From LMUY01 sp965199095 (lineage in GTDB: Bacteria; Pseudomonadota; Alphaproteobacteria; Acetobacterales; Acetobacteraceae), in NCBI GenBank assembly GCA_965199095.1, contig CBDAQM010000006.1:372001-436000 (forward strand): a stretch of 64,000 nt of DNA, written 5' to 3'. Shown here piece after piece: positions 9,476-17,402 of the stretch (positions are counted from its first letter, which is position 1; each line of letters opens with the position of its first letter). The notes under the pieces were generated by a model that saw only the letters and a list, made by a program, of their open reading frames with translations, did not search any database and was not told where the DNA came from. A program made the translations under genes and the position numbers.

Positions 9476-10601
9476 ACTCCACGTCCCGGTGGACGTGCAC
9501 GCTCATCAGGATGCCGAAGCCCAGCATCACCGTGAGCGAGGCAGACCCGCCATACGACACCAGCGGCAGCGGCACGCCGCCGACCGGGATGGCGCCGGTG
9601 ACCATCGCAATGTTCACGGCGACGTAGAGGAAGAAGTTGATCGCGATGCCCAGCGCCACCAGCCGCCCGAACTGGTGCCGGCAGCGCACGGCGATCGCCA
9701 TCGCGCCGAGCACGATCAGCAGCAGCAGCGCCATGATGGCAAGGCATCCGACGAAGCCGAACTCCTCCGCCAGCATGGTGAAGATGAAATCGGTCTGCTT
9801 TTCCGGCAGGAAGTTCAGATGCCCCTGCGTCCCCTGCAGGTATCCCTTCCCCCACATCCCGCCCGACCCCAGCGCGATCTTGGATTGCTGGATGTTGTAG
9901 CCGGCGCCGAGCGGGTCGCTTTCCGGATTCAGGAAGGTCTCGATACGGGCCCGTTGGTAGTCATGCAGATAGCCGTAGGCGACGCGCGCCGCGAAGGGGA
10001 TCGGCAGCACCACCAAGGCCATCTTCCACCAACGCACGCCCGCCGCGAGGAAGACCACGCCGCCAATCATCGCGGTGATCACGGCGGTGCCGAGATTGGG
10101 CTCCTTCAGGATCAGCAAGACCGGGGCCGCGACCGCCAAGGCCGGCGGGATCAGGAACAGCGGGTTGCCCATCCGCTCCCAGGTGGCGCGATGGAACCAG
10201 GCGGCCAGCGCGAGCACGAGGGCGACTTTCATCAGCTCGGACGGCTGGAGCTGCGTTCCGCCGAGTTCGATCCACCGCTCGGCCCCCTTGCCGACATGGC
10301 CGGCGCGCAACACCAGCGCCAGCAACGCCAGGGAGACGGCGTAGAGCGGCCAGGCGAGCCGGGCGATGATGCGGATGTCCACCAACGCCACGCAGAGCAT
10401 CATCACCAAGCCGAATGCGAAGCGGATCGCCTGCTTGGACGCATAGGGCTCGGGTGAGCCGCCGGCCGCAGAGTACAGCGCCGCATAGCCGACGCCGGCC
10501 AGGGCGCAGATCAGCAGCACGTAGAGCCAGGATATCTGGAACAGCTTCGTCGTGAGGCCGAAGGACGGTTCCGCCCGGATCAGGCGGCGCTCGCTGATCA
10601 T
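9453..10601 (-). CDS. rodA: Rod-shape peptidoglycan glycosyltransferase RodA
   Basis: SEDS-family polytopic membrane protein (382 residues, about ten transmembrane segments). With PBP2 it polymerises lipid II glycan strands for lateral wall growth. Typical motifs are GSGGMWGKGYLQGTQGHLNFLPEKQTDFIF and, near the C-terminus, GAIPVGGVPLPLVSYGGSASL. I chose ATG 10601-10599 (MISERRL); the frame can be read from a TTG at 10634, but that lies in a repeat hairpin. It is the last gene of the mreB-mreC-mreD-mrdA-rodA run and is separated from mrdA by 175 bases holding a palindromic repeat. Confidence 0.95.
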   Translation of the reverse strand: MISERRLIRAEPSFGLTTKLFQISWLYVLLICALAGVGYAALYSAAGGSPEPYASKQAIRFAFGLVMMLCVALVDIRIIARLAWPLYAVSLALLALVLRAGHVGKGAERWIELGGTQLQPSELMKVALVLALAAWFHRATWERMGNPLFLIPPALAVAAPVLLILKEPNLGTAVITAMIGGVVFLAAGVRWWKMALVVLPIPFAARVAYGYLHDYQRARIETFLNPESDPLGAGYNIQQSKIALGSGGMWGKGYLQGTQGHLNFLPEKQTDFIFTMLAEEFGFVGCLAIMALLLLIVLGAMAIAVRCRHQFGRLVALGIAINFFLYVAVNIAMVTGAIPVGGVPLPLVSYGGSASLTVMLGFGILMSVHVHRDVEFKDRRED

Positions 10602-10634
10602 GCGGGCCGTGCTGCGGCACACCGACCATGACAA

Positions 10635-10766
10635 ACCCTCTCCCGCTGGCGGGAGAGGGTTGGGTGAGGCTGGCCGGGCGGCGCGGCCGGTGCTGGCAGG
10701 TGGTGTCGTGTCAGGCGGGCGGCGCCACCCTCACCCCGCCCCTCTCCCGACAGCGAGAGAGGGTGC
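10635..10766. repeat. Dispersed palindromic repeat, CCCTCTCCC type
   Basis: Two hairpins in opposite phase fill the mrdA-rodA gap. The first, 10636-10659, pairs CCCTCTCCCGC with GCGGGAGAGGG around a 2-base loop. The second lies at about 10739-10763 and reads CCCCTCTCCCGA / AGAGAGGG with one mismatch. The intervening part carries GGGTTGGGTGAGG and its complement-like CCTCACCCC. A related pair of hairpins occurs at 40015-40110. Such REP-like units are common between genes of proteobacteria and may stabilise mRNA or cause partial termination; no function is shown here. Confidence 0.75.
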
Positions 10767-10776
10767 TGAGTCCGGA

Positions 10777-12639
10777 TCAAGACCGGTCCGCCAGTTTCTG
10801 GCCCTGCGGCTCGACCCGGTTGACCGGGTCGCGGGTGAGCACGTCGACCATGATGTCCCGCGCCAACGGCGCCGCTGCGGCCGCGCCGGCATTGCCGTGC
10901 TCCACGACGAGGCTAACGGCGTAGCGCGGGGCGTCGTAGGGGGCGAAGGCCACGAACAGCGCGTGGGGACGGTACTCCCAGGGCAGGTTTTCGGATTTGA
11001 AGTTCCCGTGCTCCCGCAACTCGCGCGATACGTGGCGCACCTGGCTCGACCCTGTCTTGCCGGCCAGTTGCATGCCCGGCATGCCCAGCCGCGCCAGCGG
11101 CGCCGTGCCGCCGGGATCGTTCACCACGGCGTACATCCCTTCCCGGCAAAGCTGCAGGTGGTGCTCCTGCAGGTTCATGCCGGGCCAGTCGGACGGGTTG
11201 ATGCCCGGTTGGATCGCCGCGTTGATCGTCCGGGTCAGATGCGGCTGCACCGCCCGGCCGGTCGCCACGCGGGAGACGTAGGTGCACAGCGCCAGCGGCG
11301 TCGCCTCCACATAGCCCTGGCCGATGCCGCAGTTCACCGTGTCGCCGATGCCCCAGGCATGCCCGCGGGCTTGCCGCCACGCCCGGGTCGGCATCAGCCC
11401 CTTGCGCGCGCCGGGCAGCTCGATATCCAGGTCAACGCCGATGCCGAACCGGTTGGCCATCGCCGACAGCCGGTCGATCCCGACCCGGCGCGCCAGTTCG
11501 AAGAAGAACACGTCGCAGGAGTTCTTGAGCCCGCCGCGGACGTCCAGCGAGCCGTGACCGTATTTGCTCCAGCAATGGAACCGGGTGTCGCCGACATCCA
11601 GGTAGCCCGGGCAGTTGATCCGGTCGCCGGGCCCGATCACGTGGTTGTCGAGCCCCGCCATCGCCACGACCATCTTGAAGGTCGAACCCGGCGGATAGAC
11701 ACCCGCCGTGGCCTTGTTGATGAGCGGCGCGCGCCGGTTATTGGTCCATTCCACCCATTGCGCCTGCGACACGCCGGAGTTGAACAGGCTCGGGTCGAAG
11801 GACGGCGTGGTGGTCATCGCCAGCACTTCGCCGTTGCGGCAGTCCATCACCACCGCGGAGGCGCTCTGGTCACCCAGGCGGCCAAGCACTTGTTTCTGCA
11901 AGTCCAGGTCGATCGTCAGGCCCAAATCCTGGCCTGGCGTGCCCTCCTGCCGGTCCAGCTCGCGGATCACGCGGCCGACCGCGTTGACCTCCATCTGCAC
12001 TTCACCGGCGCGCCCGCGGAGTTTGAGGTCGTGGTATTTCTCGATCCCCGCGCGGCCGATGCGGATGCCGGGCAAGGCCAGCATCGGGTCGTCGCCCATG
12101 TCGCTTTCGGAGGGCGGGGCGACGTAGCCCACCACATGCGCCAGGCTCGGCCCTTCCGGATACTGGCGCGACGTCCCCACGTCGACCAGGATGCCGGGCA
12201 GGTCGGGGGCGTTGACCTCGATCCGGGCCATGTCGTCCCAGGTGAGGAACTCACGCACCACCAAGGGGATGAAGCGGCGGCGGTGGTGCATTTCGCGCTC
12301 GATCCGGGCGCGTTCGTGGTCGGCCAGGGACACGACTTCGCTGAAGGCGTCCAGCGTGCCGTTGACGTCCGCCGTCTCCTCCACCATCAGCAAGGCGCGC
12401 CAGTTCAGCTTGTTGCCGCCGAGGATGTTGCCGAACCGGTCCATGATGCGGCCGCGGGGCGGCGCGATCAGCCGGGCGCTGATGCGGTTGCTTTCCGCCA
12501 GGGTTGCGTAGCGCGCCCCGTCCTGCACCTGGACCTGGTAGAGCCGTCCGGCCAGCACGCCGAGCACGCCCACCTGGCCGGCCCCCACCAGCAAGGCGCG
12601 GCGGGTGAAGACGCCGGTGATGCGGTTTTCTTTCTTCAT
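10777..12639 (-). CDS. mrdA: Penicillin-binding protein 2 (elongasome transpeptidase)
   Basis: Cross-links peptidoglycan stem peptides during cell elongation, with RodA as the partner glycosyltransferase. The 620-residue protein has a short cytoplasmic start and one membrane anchor (residues 12-35). Next come the PBP dimerisation region beginning RLIAPPRGRIMDRFGN, the active-site PPGSTFKMVVAMAG with the SxxK serine, the SxN-type SCD motif in KNSCDVFFF, and KTGSSQV near the end. Its ATG overlaps mreD by 4 bases. Length agrees with the family. Confidence 0.96.
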   Translation of the reverse strand: MKKENRITGVFTRRALLVGAGQVGVLGVLAGRLYQVQVQDGARYATLAESNRISARLIAPPRGRIMDRFGNILGGNKLNWRALLMVEETADVNGTLDAFSEVVSLADHERARIEREMHHRRRFIPLVVREFLTWDDMARIEVNAPDLPGILVDVGTSRQYPEGPSLAHVVGYVAPPSESDMGDDPMLALPGIRIGRAGIEKYHDLKLRGRAGEVQMEVNAVGRVIRELDRQEGTPGQDLGLTIDLDLQKQVLGRLGDQSASAVVMDCRNGEVLAMTTTPSFDPSLFNSGVSQAQWVEWTNNRRAPLINKATAGVYPPGSTFKMVVAMAGLDNHVIGPGDRINCPGYLDVGDTRFHCWSKYGHGSLDVRGGLKNSCDVFFFELARRVGIDRLSAMANRFGIGVDLDIELPGARKGLMPTRAWRQARGHAWGIGDTVNCGIGQGYVEATPLALCTYVSRVATGRAVQPHLTRTINAAIQPGINPSDWPGMNLQEHHLQLCREGMYAVVNDPGGTAPLARLGMPGMQLAGKTGSSQVRHVSRELREHGNFKSENLPWEYRPHALFVAFAPYDAPRYAVSLVVEHGNAGAAAAAPLARDIMVDVLTRDPVNRVEPQGQKLADRS

Positions 12640-13181
12640 GCTTGCTCAGGGTTGGCGAGCCCGCGATGGGCCCGCGTGAACAACATCGCCAGCACCGGGT
12701 ACAAGCCAGCCGTCAGCGCCCATTGGAACAGCGCCGGCGCAGGCGAGAACAGGTGCACCGTCAGCGCGCAGGTCAATGCCCATTGCAGCAATGCCCCGCC
12801 GGCCGCGACGCCGACGAAGGCAAGCCACACCACCAGGAAGCCCTGCCGCACCAGCACGCGGCGCCACCGCAACGCCAGGCCGTGCACCACGAGCAGGACG
12901 AGCACACTGGCGCCGATCGGCGACAAGCCCAGCAAATCGGCCAAGAGGCCGATGGCGAAGACCACGGCCGGCGGCATGGAGGCGGGCCGGAACAGGGACC
13001 AGAAGAACACGCAGGCCAAGGCCGCCGCCGGCTGCCATTCCGCTTGGCCCGGTATGCCCAGCGGAAAGGACGTCGCCAGCAACATCAGCGCGGTGCAGGA
13101 CGCAGGGAATGCCGCCCGCGAAGCGGCGTCAAGCTGCCGCCAGAGCGTCGGGCGCGGCCGAATGCCTGGAGTCTTGTCCAT
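12636..13181 (-). CDS. mreD: Rod-shape-determining protein MreD
   Basis: Small integral membrane protein (181 residues) of the elongasome. Sequence conservation in MreD is low, but the five or six hydrophobic segments, the length, and the position between mreC and mrdA are diagnostic. LLADLLGLSPIGASVLVLLVVHGLALRWRR corresponds to the conserved helix pair in the middle of the family. The start codon overlaps the mreC stop by one base (TAATG), and the stop overlaps mrdA by four. Confidence 0.92.
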   Translation of the reverse strand: MDKTPGIRPRPTLWRQLDAASRAAFPASCTALMLLATSFPLGIPGQAEWQPAAALACVFFWSLFRPASMPPAVVFAIGLLADLLGLSPIGASVLVLLVVHGLALRWRRVLVRQGFLVVWLAFVGVAAGGALLQWALTCALTVHLFSPAPALFQWALTAGLYPVLAMLFTRAHRGLANPEQA

Positions 13182-14044
13182 TAATGCTTGCGGTCGGCAA
13201 CCAGCCGGTTGGGGCTTTCGGGCGGCTGGATGCCGGTGAGGCCGTAGTCGAAAATCCGCACCACCTCCAACCGGTCGAGGCGGGCGAACGGTTCCACCTC
13301 CGGCACGTTGCTGGCGGTGTAATGCACGACGCCGATCGGCAAGCCGGAGGGGAAGGCATTCGCCTCCGAACTCGTCACCACGCGCTCGCCCTCGGCCGGC
13401 ATGCTGCCCTCGGGCCAGAACATCAAGCGCGGCCGGGCATTGTTCGTGCCCATCAGCAGGGCGCGCGCACGGCTATTCTCCAGGATCACAGGGATACGGC
13501 TGTTGATGTCGGTGATCAGCAACACCCGGGCGCTGCGCATCCCGACCTCCGTGACCCGGCCAACCAGGCCCCGGTCATCCAGCGCGATCTGCCCCTTGGT
13601 GATCGGCTTGTTCGGCCCGGTGGAAAGCAGCACGGCGCGGGCGTAGACGCCGCCGGCATCCGCAACAACGCGGGCCGTCACGTAGGAGGGCGCGGGGTCC
13701 GGAATCCAGTTCAGGTTGGCCTTCAGCGTGGTGTTCTCCGCGTCCAGCGCCATCGCCACCGCCTGCCACTGGCGCAGGCGGTCATTCTCCTCCTTCAGCC
13801 GGGCGTTTTCGGCACGGACCGTCAGCAGGTCGCCCGCATCGGCGATGGCATTATGGACCCGGGCAATCGGCTCCGACACGATGCCGAAGATCGGCGCCAG
13901 GGCATCCGCCAAGGCCATGCGGACCCGCTCCGCCAGCACGGCATCCGCCTTGCCGACCAGCATGACGCCGAACGCCACCGCGATCAGCACCGGCAAGGTG
14001 AGCCGGGAGAGCGCCTGCCGAACTGGAATTGAAAGCCGGATCAA
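13181..14044 (-). CDS. mreC: Rod-shape-determining protein MreC
   Basis: Periplasmic scaffold protein anchored by one N-terminal membrane helix (VLIAVAFGVMLVGKAD), linking MreB to the PBP2-RodA synthase. After the anchor comes a coiled coil rich in Leu, Glu and Asn (LTVRAENARLKEENDRLRQ), then the beta-barrel domain with VVADAGGVYARAVLLSTG and DDRGLVGRVTEVG. I place the start at TTG 14044-14042, 17 bases after the mreB stop, with GAAGGCGG just upstream as ribosome binding site. No ATG or GTG fits; the open frame to 14440 lies inside mreB. The protein is then 287 residues. Confidence 0.93.
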   Translation of the reverse strand: MIRLSIPVRQALSRLTLPVLIAVAFGVMLVGKADAVLAERVRMALADALAPIFGIVSEPIARVHNAIADAGDLLTVRAENARLKEENDRLRQWQAVAMALDAENTTLKANLNWIPDPAPSYVTARVVADAGGVYARAVLLSTGPNKPITKGQIALDDRGLVGRVTEVGMRSARVLLITDINSRIPVILENSRARALLMGTNNARPRLMFWPEGSMPAEGERVVTSSEANAFPSGLPIGVVHYTASNVPEVEPFARLDRLEVVRIFDYGLTGIQPPESPNRLVADRKH

Positions 14045-14061
14045 AGAATAAGACCGCCTTC

Positions 14062-15105
14062 TTAATACATCGAGGTCAGGACATTGCGCAGGCGCTTCAT
14101 CTCCTCCAACGCACGTCCTGTGCCGAGGGCGACACAGGAAAGCGGCTCCTCCGCGACCACGACAGGAAGGCCGGTCGCGTCGCGCAGCACCTGATCCAGA
14201 CGGTATAGCAAAGCGCCACCGCCCGTCAGCACGATTCCTTTGTCCACGATGTCGGCGGCGAGTTCCGGCGGGGTATTTTCCAGCGCGACCTTCACCGCCT
14301 CCACGATCGCGCTGACGGGTTCGGCCAGGCTTTCGGAAATCTGCCGCTGGCTGACATGCACCTCGCGCGGGACCCCGTTCATCAGGTCGCGGCCCTTCAC
14401 CTCCCGATAGGGACCCTCCTCGCCGTAATCCGGCGGGCATGCCGCACCGATGTCCATCTTGATCCGCTCGGAGGAGCTTTCGCCGATCAGCAGGTTATGG
14501 TTGCGCCGGATATAGCTGATGATCGCCTCGTCCATCTTGTCGCCGCCAACCCGCACGCTGCGGCTGTAGACGATGCCGCCGAGCGAGATCACGGCCACCT
14601 CCGTCGTGCCGCCGCCGATATCGACGATCATGGAGCCGGATGGTTCCGTCACCGGCAGGCCGGCGCCGATCGCCGCCGCCATCGGCTCCTCGATCAGCAT
14701 GACCTTGCGGGCGCCGGCGGACTCGGCGCTTTCCTGGATGGCCCGGCGTTCCACCGCCGTGCTGCCCGATGGCACGCAGACGATGATCATCGGCGAGGAA
14801 AATCCCCGCCTGGCATGCACCTTGCGGATGAAGTGCTTGATCATCTCCTCCGCGACCTCGAAATCGGCGATCACGCCGTCGCGCAACGGCCGGATGGCGG
14901 AGATGTTGCCCGGCGTGCGGCCGAGCATCTGCTTGGCTTCCTCGCCCACGGCGAGGACCTGCTTCTTGCCGCGCACGTCGGCGATGGCGACGACCGACGG
15001 TTCCGCCAGGACGATGCCGCGGCCCTTGACGTAAACCAGGGTATTCGCCGTGCCGAGATCGATGGCCATGTCGGCTGACATGAACCCGAACAGATTTCCG
15101 AACAT
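14062..15105 (-). CDS. mreB: Actin-like rod-shape protein MreB
   Basis: Cytoskeletal ATPase that forms membrane-bound filaments and orients wall synthesis. The 347-residue sequence starts MFGNLFGFMSADMAIDLGTANTLVY with the membrane-targeting N-terminus and phosphate-1 loop. VDIGGGTTEVAVISLGGIV is phosphate-2, and VLTGGGALLYRLDQVL is the adenosine region. It is the first gene of the shape operon, so its promoter should lie in the 266-base gap between 15106 and 15371. Confidence 0.98.
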   Translation of the reverse strand: MFGNLFGFMSADMAIDLGTANTLVYVKGRGIVLAEPSVVAIADVRGKKQVLAVGEEAKQMLGRTPGNISAIRPLRDGVIADFEVAEEMIKHFIRKVHARRGFSSPMIIVCVPSGSTAVERRAIQESAESAGARKVMLIEEPMAAAIGAGLPVTEPSGSMIVDIGGGTTEVAVISLGGIVYSRSVRVGGDKMDEAIISYIRRNHNLLIGESSSERIKMDIGAACPPDYGEEGPYREVKGRDLMNGVPREVHVSQRQISESLAEPVSAIVEAVKVALENTPPELAADIVDKGIVLTGGGALLYRLDQVLRDATGLPVVVAEEPLSCVALGTGRALEEMKRLRNVLTSMY

Positions 15106-15371
15106 CGGCAGATGGTTTCCAGAAAGGGGCCAGCACGTGAAGACAGGGGCTTAGCGGCGTCCCCCGGCGGCGGCAAGCCCGACCCGCTTTGCTCAAAGTG
15201 GCAACAGCATGGCGGTCATTGCCATGCGATCGACATGCTTGCCCGCCATGTATGTTGCGGCGATGGAATCCTACCATGGCATCGCGGCGGAGAAATCGTC
15301 TCGCCGTGCAGCGCGTTCTAAGGGATACTCGGCCAAGACAATGTCACCCTTGGCCCGAACGGAGAGCAAAG

Positions 15372-15620
15372 ATGAGAAAGACGAAGATTTTGACCGTAGC
15401 GGCAATGAGCTTGGCCCTCGGCCTCGGCGCATGCTCCGACCCGTATGACCCAGGCCAACGCGCGGTGGGCGGCGGGCTGCTGGGCGCCGGCGCGGGTGCG
15501 GCGATCGGCGGCCTGGCGGGCGGCGGGCGTGGCGCCGCCATCGGCGCGCTGAGCGGTGGTGTGCTGGGCGCCGGCGCTGGCGCGGTGACGACACCGCAGC
15601 GTCCCGCTTACGGCTACTGA
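15372..15620 (+). CDS. Small glycine-zipper lipoprotein, function unknown
   Basis: Eighty-two residues with ATG at 15372 preceded by GGAG at the right spacing. The signal peptide ends in the lipobox LGAC (Cys near residue 23), so it should be a lipidated outer- or inner-membrane protein. The mature part is short: SDPYDPGQRAVGGG, then repeated Gly/Ala zipper turns (AGAGAAIGGLAGG, GAAIGALSGGVLGAGAGA), and a TPQRPAYGY tail. This is the layout of glycine-zipper / osmotically inducible lipoproteins of the Rickettsia 17 kDa-like type. The frame can be opened to 15189, but that part has no coding character. Confidence 0.75.
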   Translation: MRKTKILTVAAMSLALGLGACSDPYDPGQRAVGGGLLGAGAGAAIGGLAGGGRGAAIGALSGGVLGAGAGAVTTPQRPAYGY

Positions 15621-15660
15621 TCGCAGCCTTCGCCGGCTGCCTGCACGATCGTCCCGACCG

Positions 15661-15692
15661 GTCTCCCTTTTCCATCAGCGGAAAAGGGAGAC
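15661..15692. terminator. Strong hairpin after the glycine-zipper lipoprotein gene
   Basis: A perfect inverted repeat with 13-bp arms (GTCTCCCTTTTCC and its complement) and a 6-base loop ATCAGC, 40 bases after the stop at 15620. A smaller stem (GCAGCC/GGCTGC) sits at 15623-15640. There is no clear T-run on either side, so a Rho-independent role is likely but not certain. The A/T tract inside the stem means it could work on either strand. Confidence 0.55.
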
Positions 15693-15894
15693 ACGGCTGC
15701 GCTGGCAGCCTCGTCGTCGCAGGTGGCCGATCGCCATGACCTTTCCCAGACAAGCGATTTGCGGCTGTCTTCCACGCCGCAAGGGCACTCCCCCTCCCGT
15801 TCGAGTTTTGGTATCCACCTGCGCGCCTGCCACATTCGTGGACCAGAGCACGCGGGCAAGCCGGCCCGCCGCACACTGAGGAAGACCGTTCCGA

Positions 15895-16398
15895 ATGCCC
15901 GCACGACATTTCGCCCCCTTGCTTTGCCTGCCCCTGCTCGGCCTGTCGGCCTGCATGACCCAGTCGCAAGTCGTGGGACGTTCCTCTCGGATGCCGACCT
16001 ATTCCACCGACCTTGCCGGCAAGGCCGCGGAATGCACGGTTTCTGCCGTCACGCTGCAGGATGGCAAGGAGGCGACGGCGACGATGACGACGGGTGGCGG
16101 CGGTTGGTGCGGCATCCTCGTGCGCCATAACGACGACCCGTTCGGCGCCGGGTTGCTGACGCAGGCGGCGCGGGGCGGCTCGGTTTACGTCCACACGGTT
16201 GGCGACGACACGCGGGTCGATTACACCCCGAGGGCCGGCACGTCCGGCGCTGACAGTTTCACCGTGAAGTTCATTCCAGGAGACGCCACGATGCGCGTGA
16301 CCGTCACTGTAGACGCTCCGGCCCCCGCCGCCGCGCCTGCTGCCGCGACAACGACCCCGAAGCCCACCACCACCTCGCGCGCGAGGACGACGAAGTGA
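15895..16398 (+). CDS. Predicted lipoprotein with Ig-like beta domain, unknown function
   Basis: A 167-residue exported protein. The signal peptide ends LSAC (Cys-20), a good lipobox. The mature part reads as beta-strand rich; VDYTPRAGTSGADSFTVKF followed by MRVTVTVDAP looks like the C-terminal half of a cadherin- or Ig-like repeat found in surface proteins. Two Cys residues (AAECTV, GGWCGI) could form a disulfide. The tail is Pro/Ala then Thr/Lys/Arg-rich. Its stop overlaps the GTG of the next gene (GTGA), so both are translated together. I do not recognise a named family. Confidence 0.7.
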   Translation: MPARHFAPLLCLPLLGLSACMTQSQVVGRSSRMPTYSTDLAGKAAECTVSAVTLQDGKEATATMTTGGGGWCGILVRHNDDPFGAGLLTQAARGGSVYVHTVGDDTRVDYTPRAGTSGADSFTVKFIPGDATMRVTVTVDAPAPAAAPAAATTTPKPTTTSRARTTK

Positions 16399-16931
16399 TC
16401 GCCCGCCGCACGACCCGGGCCGCCATCGCCGCCGCGATGCTGGTCGGCATGACCGCGGGGGCGCAAGCCCGCTGCTCTTCCCCAACCGACCAGTCGGCCT
16501 TCGATGTCGGCGCGCTCAAGAGCGAGTTGAGCGTGCTAGCGGTCGGATGCAGCGACGAGGAAGACTACAACCACTTCGTCGAGCGTGACCGCACCGAGCT
16601 CGTGGCGGAGGACGCGGTGGTGAATTCCTGGTTCAAGAAGACCTTCGGCAAGGCCGCGCAATCCCGCTACGACAGCTACATCACCCTGCTTGCCAACGAG
16701 CAGGGGCTGAAGGGCCAGCACGAAGGCAGCGATTTCTGTCCCCGCCTCAAGCCGCTGTTTGCCGAAGCCGCTGTCGTGCCCGTCACGCAGTTGCCGCAAT
16801 ACGCCGCCGCGAAAGACCTGATCCCGAAGGATGAGATGGCGTGCGAGGTCTCCGCGACACCGGCAGCGGCGCGCACGACGCGGAGTTCGCGGACGTCGCA
16901 CACCACCACCACCACGCGGTCCAAGAAGTAG
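16395..16931 (+). CDS. Predicted periplasmic protein, unknown function
   Basis: A 178-residue protein starting at GTG 16395, coupled by a 4-base overlap to the lipoprotein gene upstream. The N-terminus (RRTTRAAIAAAMLVGMTAGAQA) is a standard Sec signal with cleavage after AQA. The mature part begins with a Cys and is mostly helical, containing DEEDYNHFVERDRTELVAEDA and a WFKKTFGKAAQSRYDSYIT segment, and has four Cys residues, which suggests disulfides. The last 20 residues are almost only Thr, Ser, Arg and Lys, like the tail of its neighbour. No family recognised. Confidence 0.7.
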   Translation: MIARRTTRAAIAAAMLVGMTAGAQARCSSPTDQSAFDVGALKSELSVLAVGCSDEEDYNHFVERDRTELVAEDAVVNSWFKKTFGKAAQSRYDSYITLLANEQGLKGQHEGSDFCPRLKPLFAEAAVVPVTQLPQYAAAKDLIPKDEMACEVSATPAAARTTRSSRTSHTTTTTRSKK

Positions 16932-16943
16932 CCTCTCCGGACG

Positions 16944-17402
16944 TCAGGCTTTCTTGCGGAGCACCTGGCTGAACAGCATGCCCTGCGGCAGGAAGCCGGT
17001 GTTGCGGCAGAACGCCGCGGCGGCCGCCTGTCCGTCGGGGACGGCCATTTCGATCGTGTCGCATGCGGCGTTCCGCGCCGCCTGCGACGCCGATTTCAGC
17101 AGCAGCCGCCCGATACCGCGACGACGCTCCTCCCCGTCGACCAGGAGCAGCGTGATCCGCGCCACCGACCGGGCCTCGTGCAGCATGGGCGACCAATGCA
17201 GCGCCACCAGGCCGCTCAACCCGGCGTAGCCCGTGGCGACGAGGATTGCGGCATGGCCATGGGCCCGCACGGCGTCCAGCCGCTGCAACACGTCGCGGGG
17301 GGACGCCACCGTGCCGCCGACCGCCAACAGGCGCGCCAAATCCGGGGCGTCGGCCGGCAACGCCGACCGGACCTCAACCCCGTAACGCAGCCCCGAATTC
17401 AC
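16944..17402 (-). CDS. GNAT-family N-acetyltransferase
   Basis: Acetyl-CoA-dependent transferase of 152 residues. The motif A region RITLLLVDGEERRRGIGRLLLKSA contains the Q/RxxGxG/A pyrophosphate loop, and AAAFCRNTGFLPQGML is the usual C-terminal beta-bulge segment. GTG 17402-17400 is used as start because it overlaps the stop of the upstream binding-protein gene (GTGA); the frame running to 17492 is inside that gene. Substrate unknown. Cotranscription with a binding protein does not specify it. Confidence 0.82.
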   Translation of the reverse strand: MNSGLRYGVEVRSALPADAPDLARLLAVGGTVASPRDVLQRLDAVRAHGHAAILVATGYAGLSGLVALHWSPMLHEARSVARITLLLVDGEERRRGIGRLLLKSASQAARNAACDTIEMAVPDGQAAAAAFCRNTGFLPQGMLFSQVLRKKA

